The position numbers were made by a program, and so were the translations under genes. The notes under the pieces are model-generated. The model had not been told where the DNA came from. It saw only the letters and a program-made list of their open reading frames with translations, and made no database searches. A stretch of 5,878 nt of DNA from an uncultured Clostridia bacterium (GTDB taxonomy: Bacteria > Bacillota > Clostridia > Oscillospirales > Ruminococcaceae), in assembly GCA_947177695.1 (NCBI GenBank), contig CAMWVO010000139.1:1-5878 (forward strand), given 5' to 3'. This document shows, piece by piece, positions 1 to 5,509 of the stretch (its first letter is position 1; each line of letters opens with the position of its first letter).

Positions 1-40
1 GCTCTCGCATTTCTCACCCCTTTCACCGTTTTGAACGATA

Positions 41-162
41 TGCGCCTGCGGGCGCAGGAGGGGATTTCGCGCTCTGCGGAGCGCGACCAAAGGGCTCTGC
101 CCTCTGGACTTCTGCGAGCTGGGCTCAGCTCGACCAGCTTTAGTCGGCGGCTTTGCCGCCGA
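41..162. repeat. Cluster of five consecutive GC-rich hairpins
   Basis: Five short inverted repeats follow one another almost without spacing. They are TGCGCC/GGCGCA (41-46 and 51-56), CGCGCTC/GAGCGCG with a TGCG loop (68-74 and 79-85), AGGGC/GCCCT (91-95 and 99-103), CGAGCTG/CAGCTCG (115-121 and 126-132) and TCGGCGGC/GCCGCCGA with a TTT loop (144-151 and 155-162). None has a T-run after it on either strand, so they do not look like ordinary terminators. The block is much more GC-rich than the AT-rich DNA right after it (about 180-285). An open frame runs through it into the downstream gene, but it is low-complexity and has no ribosome binding site, so I treat it as non-coding. It resembles the hairpin-rich intergenic elements scattered through Ruminococcaceae genomes; that link is from memory, not a search. 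Confidence 0.75.
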
Positions 163-214
163 AGTGCTACGATAGTTAGTCTGGTAAATCAAAATTTATC
201 CCTTAACCGAAATA

Positions 215-243
215 TTGACTTTTCCCTTTTGCAATGTTATACT
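215..243 (+). promoter_or_regulatory. Sigma-A promoter for the DIP1984-family gene
   Basis: The -35 box is TTGACT (215-220), followed by a 17-base spacer and the -10 box TATACT (238-243). The -10 box is preceded by TG one base away (extended -10, TGTTATACT). Transcription would begin near 250, giving a short leader of about 36 bases before the ATG at 286. It lies just after the GC-rich hairpin cluster, so the cluster would not be part of this transcript. Confidence 0.8.
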
Positions 244-285
244 ATTTATAGTAAACCAACAAGACCCGAAAAGGAGTGCATTACA

Positions 286-738
286 ATGAAGCTTGCGGAA
301 GCCTTAAATCTCCGCGCGGATACCGCAAAACGCCTGTCCCAGTTAAGCGAACGCCTTGCCGCAAACGCCAAGGTGCAAGAGGGCGACAGTCCCGCGGAAG
401 ACCCCTCGGAGCTGCTCGAAGAGCTTGACCGTCTCACAAAACAGCTTGAGGACTTGATATCCCGCATAAACCTCACCAACAGCAAGACCCTGTACGAGGG
501 AAAAACCCTCACCGAAATGATCGCTGCCAAGGACACTCTTTCGCTGAAAAGCTCGATACTGCGGAATTTTCTTTCCGCATCAAGCGCGAAGATCGACCGC
601 TACTCAAACAAGGAGATACGCGTGGTCAGCACGGTAAACGTCAGAGAACTGCAAAAAAGCTCCGACGAGATTTCCGAGGAAATACGAAAGCTCAACGTTA
701 AAATTCAGGAGCTTAACTGGTCTGCCGACTTGCTTTGA
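286..738 (+). CDS. DIP1984 family protein (septicolysin-like naming)
   Basis: This 150-residue protein matches the DIP1984 family, small cytoplasmic helical proteins sometimes labelled septicolysin, with no firmly established function. Family landmarks I recognise are the MKLAEAL start, NAKVQEGDSPAEDP (27-40), RINLTN (60-65), GKTLTEMIAAKD (72-83), DRYSNKEI (104-111), VSTVNV (114-119) and QELNWSADL (141-149) at the C-terminus. The length is about normal for the family. Most of the chain is charged, heptad-like helix, with likely coiled coil around 41-62 and 120-143. There is no signal peptide or membrane segment. The ATG at 286 is chosen because AAGGAG (271-276) sits 9 bases upstream and the family begins with MKLAEAL; the same frame stays open to position 31 only because it runs through the hairpin cluster. 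The gene has its own promoter and is convergent with the next gene, so it appears monocistronic. The family call is secure; the molecular role is unknown, and the lysin label should not be taken as evidence of pore formation. Confidence 0.9.
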   Translation: MKLAEALNLRADTAKRLSQLSERLAANAKVQEGDSPAEDPSELLEELDRLTKQLEDLISRINLTNSKTLYEGKTLTEMIAAKDTLSLKSSILRNFLSASSAKIDRYSNKEIRVVSTVNVRELQKSSDEISEEIRKLNVKIQELNWSADLL

Positions 739-930
739 TTTAGCCGTCCTTTGTGACGAAAACGGCGCGCCGACGGAAGAGGGCGTAAACGAGCCTGACG
801 TTTTCAGAGCATCTGATTATGCGGAACGGAGCGTATCGCACAGGTTTTATAACGCTCAGCATAGTTACATACGCATTCTAATCAATTATTTTTACCACCG
901 TACGCCGTCCGTCGGAGGGTGGGAATGGGG

Positions 931-970
931 AAATCCCCCTGCTTTGCAAACGTAAGGCAGGGGGATTTTT
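931..970 (+). terminator. Intrinsic terminator, + strand
   Basis: A perfect 12-bp stem, AAATCCCCCTGC (931-942) with GCAGGGGGATTT (957-968), has a 14-base loop and runs into TTTTT (966-970). Its orientation suits transcripts from the DIP1984-family gene, which ends about 190 bases upstream. On the other strand the stem is followed by CCCC rather than U-residues, so it should act mainly in the + direction. Confidence 0.8.
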
Positions 971-979
971 ATGCATACG

Positions 980-1007
980 AAAAGCGGGAACGTTCTCCGT
1001 CCCCGCT
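980..1007 (-). terminator. Intrinsic terminator of the GGDEF gene, - strand
   Basis: Read on the - strand, AGCGGGGACG is followed by a GAGAA loop, CGTTCCCGCT and then TTTTCG. It lies 8 bases past the stop codon at 1016-1018. The single imperfect position is a G-U wobble in the - strand RNA but an A-C mismatch in the + strand RNA, which supports the - orientation. With the terminator at 931-970 it forms a back-to-back pair between convergent genes. Confidence 0.8.
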
Positions 1008-1015
1008 GAAAATAT

Positions 1016-2959
1016 TTACATTCTGTCTCTGGAATAACCGCGGTGCTTACGGTGAATGGCTTTCTGAGCATACATAAGCTCATCTGCCGATTTGATAAAT
1101 TCGTCGATGGATTTCTCCGAAGCGGGTGAAAGAGAACAGGTGCCGCAGCTTGCCTCAATAAGGTATGGCTTGCCCGAGGAAGCGTTGTATTCGTCCAGAT
1201 ACGACTTGAAACGATTAAGGAAATTCTCGGCATAATCATCGGACAGGCATATACCAGAAGCGATATACTCATCTCCGCCAAAACGGGCAACGATATCGTT
1301 TTCACCGGCCGCCGCTTTTAAAGCCTTTGCGATCGTTGTGATCGCGTTGTCTCCCTCATGATGACCGTAGGTATCGTTTATTCCTTTCAGATTGTCAAGA
1401 TCCACCGAAACGATCATAAAGCCTATACTCTCTGCAACGCATTTTTCGTACAGCTTCGGGGTGAACTGGTAAAAGCCGCGGCGGTTGTACAGATTTGTCA
1501 TGGAATCCCGTATGTACATATCCTCCAGCCTGCCCACCACCGTTTTAAGCTCGGACTGGATACGCGCGTTTTCAAGCACTCTGCTGATGTTTGTTATCAG
1601 GGTATGGAGCAAATGGTAGTTTCTGTCAACAAATTTAAATTCAAATGCCACATAGCCGATGGTTCTGTCCTGAAAATGAAGCGGCATAAACAAAAAATTG
1701 TCATATTTTTCCATGAGCTTATCAAAATCGGGAAGCATCTCCGCGGTGCTGAAAGGCTCAAGAAAATCGTAACACTCGTCATTAACGCCGTGCAGGACAT
1801 ACTGTATCCTTTCACTGTATCCGGTTTTACGATATGTATCATAGGACAGGTAAACATCCTCCAGACTTTCAACACCCGTCACGAAATCGTCGCAGATACA
1901 CAGCCAGCATTCCTTTGTCCACAGGTCTTTGAGGAAAGGCTTGATTTTTTCAAGGGTCTCATCAAAGGTATAGCCTCCCGTTGCCGCCTCTGACATCAGA
2001 ACGACGCGGTCGGAAAATCCGTTCCACAGATCAATCTCACCGTAAAGCTCACGCTTTATTTTATTATCCTCTGTAGTAAGTCTTGCAGCCTCGCAGCCGC
2101 AGGATTCGCGGTACAGTATTGTTCCGGCTATGGTCTCGCTGCCGACGGGAGGTATCTCACCCTTAATGATCTGCAAAATACGCTGAGCGGCAACTCCGGC
2201 AGCACCCGGCATATCTCTCATAAGAGTAGTTATGGACGGGAAATGAGTATTGCCCTCCGGGATACCGTCTATTCCGGTAACAATAACGTCATCGGGAACA
2301 AGATATCCAAGCTCGTTCAGCTTTGAGCATACGCCCACAGCCATCGAATCGTTGGCACAGATAAATGCTTCAGGCATAGAATGAAATTTATCGTAGTGTC
2401 TCTGCACAGCATCGCTGGCTCCCGCCCACCAGAAATATCCGTAATCAACGCTGTCCTCGTTCACTTCAAGACCGTACTCTGCCATAACATTGCGGAAGAC
2501 CTCTTCCCTTGCGTCAGAAACATCGTTTCCCTTCATTGCAGCGAGAAACTTTATATTTTTAGCTCCGTGTTCGGTGATAACGTGGCGTATAACATCCTCC
2601 AGAGCTTCCTCATATCCCTGAGAGATCGAGTAAGCGGAATCTATATCTTCATCTATGGAAACTACCGGAACGCCGTGTTCCTTTGCTTTTGCAACAAGCT
2701 CCTCCTTTACAGAGCCTCTATCCACCAGCGTGATTGACATAAGCACAAGCGCGTCGATCTTATCAAAATTTATCAGATTAAAAATATTTATTTCACCGAG
2801 GTCATAGGCGTCGCCGTCGTATTTATTTGACAGAGACTGAAACCAAAGCACGCGCAGACCAAGCTCAGTGCATTTATCGGCAAAGCTTTGCACAAACGAA
2901 TTGTTGTAATTACTGTCTGTTCCGCATGAGACCAGTGCAACAACGCCGTTATTTTCCAT
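1016..2959 (-). CDS. LacI-type substrate-binding domain fused to GGDEF diguanylate cyclase
   Basis: This 647-residue protein probably makes cyclic di-GMP from two GTP in response to a small ligand, inside the cell. Residues 1-290 have the periplasmic-binding-protein type 1 fold of LacI-family regulators: GVVALVSC near the start, AFICANDSMAVGV (198-210), VPDDVIVTGIDG (221-232), and a YRESCGC segment (283-289) closing the domain. No helix-turn-helix precedes it and there is no signal peptide, so it is neither a classical repressor nor an exported binding protein. Residues about 300-455 are a less recognisable sensor-like (possibly GAF-type) region, then a helical linker (455-483). The GGDEF domain spans about 485-637, with DSMTNLYNRRGF (485-496), metal-site D520, K525, ND 528-529, YGHHEGD (531-537), the active loop RFGGDEY (559-565) and SADELMYAQK (624-633). 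The signature is GGDEY, usually compatible with activity. The inhibitory I-site position reads GEND (552-555) instead of RxxD, so feedback inhibition by that site is unlikely. The ATG is supported by AAAGGGATGG about 7 bases upstream. It is transcribed alone, between two terminators. The ligand is unknown, perhaps a sugar. Confidence 0.92.
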   Translation of the reverse strand: MENNGVVALVSCGTDSNYNNSFVQSFADKCTELGLRVLWFQSLSNKYDGDAYDLGEINIFNLINFDKIDALVLMSITLVDRGSVKEELVAKAKEHGVPVVSIDEDIDSAYSISQGYEEALEDVIRHVITEHGAKNIKFLAAMKGNDVSDAREEVFRNVMAEYGLEVNEDSVDYGYFWWAGASDAVQRHYDKFHSMPEAFICANDSMAVGVCSKLNELGYLVPDDVIVTGIDGIPEGNTHFPSITTLMRDMPGAAGVAAQRILQIIKGEIPPVGSETIAGTILYRESCGCEAARLTTEDNKIKRELYGEIDLWNGFSDRVVLMSEAATGGYTFDETLEKIKPFLKDLWTKECWLCICDDFVTGVESLEDVYLSYDTYRKTGYSERIQYVLHGVNDECYDFLEPFSTAEMLPDFDKLMEKYDNFLFMPLHFQDRTIGYVAFEFKFVDRNYHLLHTLITNISRVLENARIQSELKTVVGRLEDMYIRDSMTNLYNRRGFYQFTPKLYEKCVAESIGFMIVSVDLDNLKGINDTYGHHEGDNAITTIAKALKAAAGENDIVARFGGDEYIASGICLSDDYAENFLNRFKSYLDEYNASSGKPYLIEASCGTCSLSPASEKSIDEFIKSADELMYAQKAIHRKHRGYSRDRM

Positions 2960-3097
2960 TTTATGACCATCCCTTTCCGAGCATTGCGTTTTCCGGAAAA
3001 ATCCCGGACAACCCGCCCTGCCGAATTTGCAGCAAAATAAACAAAGCTCAAATTTGAAAGAAATTCTGAAAAACTTCTCCGCTATTTTATCATAAAT

Positions 3098-3148
3098 ATT
3101 ATATCAAATTGTAAATAATTATTAATGTGCAAATTATTGATAAATCAA
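3098..3148 (-). promoter_or_regulatory. Candidate promoter region of the GGDEF gene
   Basis: The DNA upstream of the GGDEF gene is very AT-rich and offers two overlapping - strand candidates. One has TTGATT (3143-3148) and TAATAA (3119-3124) with an 18-base spacer. The other has a perfect TATAAT (3098-3103) but no well-placed -35 box, since TTTACA (3110-3115) is only 6 bases away. Either would leave a leader of roughly 130-155 bases before the ATG at 2959. I cannot choose between them from sequence alone. The leader (2960-3097) also holds a 12-base perfect palindrome, TTTTCCGGAAAA (2989-3000). Confidence 0.4.
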
Positions 3149-3151
3149 TAA
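3134..3151. promoter_or_regulatory. Operator-like palindrome upstream of the GGDEF gene
   Basis: TTATTGAT (3134-3141) and ATCAATAA (3144-3151) form a perfect inverted repeat with 8-base arms around AA. A two-base spacer is too tight for an RNA hairpin but suits a dimeric DNA-binding protein. It overlaps the TTGATT -35 candidate and sits about 20 bases upstream of TTTACA. The AT-rich background makes chance palindromes more likely, so this is a tentative call. Confidence 0.3.
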
Positions 3152-3177
3152 CAATTTATTAATTCACAGGAATTTGT

Positions 3178-3218
3178 AAAAAAAATCACAGAATTTCACA
3201 TGAAATCCTGTGATTTTT
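3178..3218 (-). terminator. Strong intrinsic terminator of the 104-residue gene, - strand
   Basis: An 18-base stem pairs 3181-3198 with 3201-3218, with one imperfect position and a CA centre. The core arms are ATCACAG and CTGTGAT. Read on the - strand, the stem ends in a run of eight T (3185-3178), and the imperfect position becomes a G-U wobble pair, so the - direction is favoured. It lies 33 bases past the stop codon of the 104-residue gene and just upstream of the GGDEF gene's promoter region, so the two - strand genes are separate transcription units. Five T residues also follow in the + direction, so it could work both ways. Confidence 0.85.
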
Positions 3219-3251
3219 GCATAGCGGCAAAAACCGTCTGATTTTGCGCGC

Positions 3252-3566
3252 TTATTTTCTCGAAAGCCATGCGTAAGCAATGTCCAAAGCCTCGTAGAGA
3301 CTGCTTTTTTCGCTCTGCTTTTTGATAGCCTCCATGGGAGAAAGTTTCTCGTCCGTAGCCATTTTGTAGATCTTGACCCTGCTTGCAACGTCAAGGTCGC
3401 CGATCTTTGTCTTTTCGGTTATCTGCATCCAGATAACATATTCGTCGTTCATATTTCCGTAATATATCTCGTCCTTGTTTCTTACAAGAGGGTATCCCTT
3501 ATAGCGGAGAAAATTATTCTCCTTGGCGGATTCCTCGTTTGCCTGAACAGCTTTATTTTCTGCCAT
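3252..3566 (-). CDS. Conserved-looking small protein of unknown function (104 aa)
   Basis: I do not recognise a characterised family. The 104-residue product is small, charged and soluble-looking, with no signal peptide or membrane segment. A low-complexity Ala/Glu/Lys/Asn tail (1-18) is followed by a compact domain: FLRYKGYPLVRNKDEIYYGN (19-38), then DEYVIWMQI (41-49), IGDLDVASRVKIYKM (55-69) and a helical end, SSLYEALDIAYAWL (88-101). The alternating hydrophobic residues in 20-70 suggest beta strands. I recall similar short proteins in Ruminococcus-type genomes, but no function. The start is well supported: AAAGGAGG (3574-3581) lies 7 bases before the ATG. A near-consensus promoter (3650-3678) and a strong terminator (3178-3218) bracket it, so it is a real, independently transcribed gene, possibly well expressed. 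Confidence 0.85.
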   Translation of the reverse strand: MAENKAVQANEESAKENNFLRYKGYPLVRNKDEIYYGNMNDEYVIWMQITEKTKIGDLDVASRVKIYKMATDEKLSPMEAIKKQSEKSSLYEALDIAYAWLSRK

Positions 3567-3649
3567 TGCGTTTCCTCCTTTTCTCGTCGGTCAATGCAAG
3601 CGTTTCGGTTCCGTATCAATATGAGAATAAAGTATTATTCTTGTAAATA

Positions 3650-3678
3650 ATTATAACATATTATTTTCACAATTTCAA
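3650..3678 (-). promoter_or_regulatory. Sigma-A promoter of the 104-residue gene
   Basis: On the - strand, TTGAAA (3673-3678) is separated by exactly 17 bases from a perfect TATAAT (3650-3655). An extended -10 TG lies one base before it (TGTTATAAT). Transcription should begin near 3643, leaving a leader of about 77 bases. This is the best promoter match in the window. Confidence 0.85.
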
Positions 3679-3820
3679 CAGAATTTCATAAAAAACCTGC
3701 AAAATTCTTCCGCTGTTTTTAGTTGATTACGCACAAAAAACACCGAATAATTGTACGCGATCCGCTTTTACACAGCAGCCTTAATATTATACATCTTCCG
3801 CGGTAAAAAGCACGTCGAAA

Positions 3821-4024
3821 AGGCTGAGCCTTTACCCTTGCCGCCGTCTATAGTAATGGCAACAAATTTTGTTTCCGAGACGGAAGTTATCTCTGTATCA
3901 AAGTCTGCATTGAGGCTGAGCCTTTACCCTTGCCGCCGTATATAGTAATAACAACAAATTTTGTTTCCGAGACGAAAGTTATCTCTATATCAAAATCTGC
4001 ATTGAGGCTGTGCCTTTATACGTG
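3821..4024. repeat. 92-bp tandem direct repeat, two full copies plus a partial third
   Basis: Copy 1 (3821-3912) and copy 2 (3913-4004) are both 92 bases long and differ at 6 positions. A third begins at 4005 and matches 16 of the first 20 bases before similarity is lost, 22 bases short of the DUF4340 stop codon. Each unit opens with the palindrome AGGCTGAGCCT and contains AACAAATTTTGTT and, in copy 1, TTCCGAGACGGAA (TTCCGAGACGAAA in copy 2). The period is not a multiple of three, so no frame continues across copies. Five of the six differences are G in copy 1 and A in copy 2. The unit is far too long and too similar throughout to be a CRISPR repeat-spacer array. The array lies directly downstream of the DUF4340 operon on the - strand, so read-through transcripts would include it. 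Its function is unknown. Confidence 0.9.
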
Positions 4025-4045
4025 TCCGGATTTGCCCGAATGCTG

Positions 4046-5509
4046 TCACCAGTTCAGAACGATCTCCTCGCCGTTTTCAAAAAGCTCAAGATTTTTGATA
4101 AATCTGTCAACGTAGGACTGCTGACAGATATATTCGGGTCTGCCGTTAAGACGGACAACCGCCCGCCTGTTTCCGTCGGGGATAAATTCTATCAGGTCTC
4201 CCCCGCCGTCTCTCGTAACGATCTCAACCGTAAGCGACGGTTCTGCGGAAACGTCCTCGAAATAAAGCTCGCTGCTGGGAGCGCGCAGGATAAACTGATA
4301 GAGGTTCTTGAACGCGTCTCCGTCCACAGCCGCGCCGTTGAGAGTTACGGCAAAATCGTCAGAACCGCCTGTGATGCTGAATTTTCTTTCCTTTCCGTCA
4401 CAGGTGATGTTAAGCATATCAAGGTCGTACACATAATTGCTGGTATACATTGTGGTAACGATATCCAGCGGCTTCACGGTCAACCACGGCAGGCTGCTTT
4501 CGGAAAAAATATAGATGATATTTATTCCGTCCACAAGAACGTATCTGCCGTCCTTTTTGCCCTCCTCGTTAATGAACTCGTTTCCTATCTTGAAATGCAG
4601 ACTGCTTCCGCCGTTAACCTCGGCAGTTACCTCGGCAGCAGGCTCGTTCAGACCGCTTGCAGCCAAGTCCTCCTCGTTGGGATTGAGTACGGCAAAGTCG
4701 CTTGCGGTAAGACCGAATATCCCCTCGGTCACGCCCGAAGAGGTTTCGGGGTTAAGGTCGCGGAAAACAGGCTCGCTCATAACATATGTCGATGAGTTTC
4801 CAACCATGCTGCTGTCATCGTCAAGACGGACGTCGTACTCGATAACGATGTCGTAGTCAATGTCTGCACGGCTTACGGTAAGCTTGTTTATTCTTGTGTA
4901 GTCGGTAGTATCCTCCGCGCTTGCAGCCATTTGCGCGCTGAACACAGTCTTGTTTATAAGAGCGTACTTGTCCTGCAAAAAGCAGTTCAGCGCCGTATTG
5001 AACACGGTATAGACCTTGGGGTCGCCATCAATCATAACGTACCGCTTTGTCTCCTCGGGGGTAAGGTTGCCGATAAGAAGCTTTTTAACGGTTTTTGCGC
5101 TGTCGGAAAACTCCGCCGTAAAGGTCGCCGAGGGAGCGTCCAGACCGTATATTGAAATATCCTCGGGGGCTTCGGAAACGGTCTGCTGTGCGGTAAGGCT
5201 GGCGGAATTGTCCAGAAGCCTTGTCATAACGCTTCCGCTGAGCGGGAGGTCGGCGATTTCCATGACCGTCCACTTTGCGCCGTCGCCCTCGCCCACACGG
5301 ACTACCTCGTATGTGCCGCTCTCGTTTTCAATTGTAAGCTTTGCGATATCGTTGGGAGCCTTGTCGTACAGCAGCAGAGTTGTTACCTCCTCTGCGGTAT
5401 CCTCCTGCTCCTCGTCCTGCGGAGCGGTTTTCATAAGCACTAATACCGCTCCCGCCAGAACAGCCGCAATAACGCAGATAATTATTATCAGCCTGATATT
5501 TTTCTTCAT
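4046..5509 (-). CDS. DUF4340 domain protein, accessory to a Gld-type ABC transporter
   Basis: This 487-residue protein has a short positive N-terminus (MKKNIR), one hydrophobic membrane segment (about 7-26) and an acidic linker (31-41). The rest should lie outside the membrane as an anchored domain. It matches the DUF4340 family, usually encoded beside a Gld-type ABC ATPase, permease and GldG-like protein; the substrate is unknown, and in non-gliding Firmicutes motility is not implied. The extracellular part is internally duplicated. Region 121-178 (YGLDAPSATFTAEF, LLIGNLTPEETKRYVMIDGD, KVYTVF) parallels region 286-343 (GLNEPAAEVTAEV, FKIGNEFINEEGKKDGRYVL, IIYIFSESSLPWL). A third, weaker unit near 455-475 ends in NGRPEYICQQSYVDRF. 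The start is supported by AGGAGGAG (5519-5526), about 9-11 bases upstream and inside the preceding gene. It overlaps that gene by one base (TAATG), indicating an operon and likely translational coupling. There is no convincing terminator after it; the tandem repeat follows instead. Confidence 0.88.
   Translation of the reverse strand: MKKNIRLIIIICVIAAVLAGAVLVLMKTAPQDEEQEDTAEEVTTLLLYDKAPNDIAKLTIENESGTYEVVRVGEGDGAKWTVMEIADLPLSGSVMTRLLDNSASLTAQQTVSEAPEDISIYGLDAPSATFTAEFSDSAKTVKKLLIGNLTPEETKRYVMIDGDPKVYTVFNTALNCFLQDKYALINKTVFSAQMAASAEDTTDYTRINKLTVSRADIDYDIVIEYDVRLDDDSSMVGNSSTYVMSEPVFRDLNPETSSGVTEGIFGLTASDFAVLNPNEEDLAASGLNEPAAEVTAEVNGGSSLHFKIGNEFINEEGKKDGRYVLVDGINIIYIFSESSLPWLTVKPLDIVTTMYTSNYVYDLDMLNITCDGKERKFSITGGSDDFAVTLNGAAVDGDAFKNLYQFILRAPSSELYFEDVSAEPSLTVEIVTRDGGGDLIEFIPDGNRRAVVRLNGRPEYICQQSYVDRFIKNLELFENGEEIVLNW

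Larger units (their letters stand above)
3567..4045. other. Gene-free interval between the small gene and the DUF4340 operon
   Basis: These 479 bases hold no credible gene. The right-hand part contains the 92-bp tandem repeat, and the left part holds the leader and promoter of the 104-residue gene. Between about 3680 and 3820 I see only AT-rich DNA with no clear signal. Short open frames across the repeat on the + strand (3751-3945, 3930-4115) have no ribosome binding site and arise from the repeat itself. The only terminator-like structure for the operon on the right is a short hairpin, AAAGGCT/AGCCTTT (3819-3833), followed on the - strand by a few T; it is weak. Confidence 0.6.

Noticed and set aside
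31..285. N-terminal extension of the DIP1984 protein from a TTG at 31
   Set aside because: The extension runs through the hairpin cluster and across the promoter, has no ribosome binding site, and the family begins at MKLAEAL, which matches the ATG at 286 with AAGGAG 9 bases upstream.
892..1305. 137-codon - strand open frame overlapping the end of the GGDEF gene
   Set aside because: It overlaps the conserved GGDEF coding region in another frame and runs through both terminators.
1358..1993. 211-codon + strand open frame opposite the GGDEF gene
   Set aside because: It is antisense to the conserved cyclase and middle domain; its composition (many His, Cys, Val, Ile) is typical of a shadow frame.
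2960..3097. Cyclic di-GMP riboswitch before the GGDEF gene
   Set aside because: I could not find the conserved GEMM core segments in the - strand leader; only short hairpins are visible.
3819..3833. Terminator of the DUF4340 operon (AAAGGCT/AGCCTTT)
   Set aside because: The stem is short, with a one-base centre or only 5 bp if a normal loop is left, and just four T follow. It lies more than 200 bases past the stop codon. I mention it but do not call it.
3821..4024. CRISPR array
   Set aside because: The whole 92-base unit is nearly identical between copies, with no variable spacers, and there are no cas genes nearby.
3751..4115. Two short + strand proteins over the repeat
   Set aside because: The two frames are the same repeat read twice, have no ribosome binding sites, and are broken by the 92-base period.
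4010..4795. 261-codon + strand open frame
   Set aside because: It lies wholly opposite the well-supported DUF4340 gene, lacks a ribosome binding site and family-like motifs, and starts inside the repeat array.
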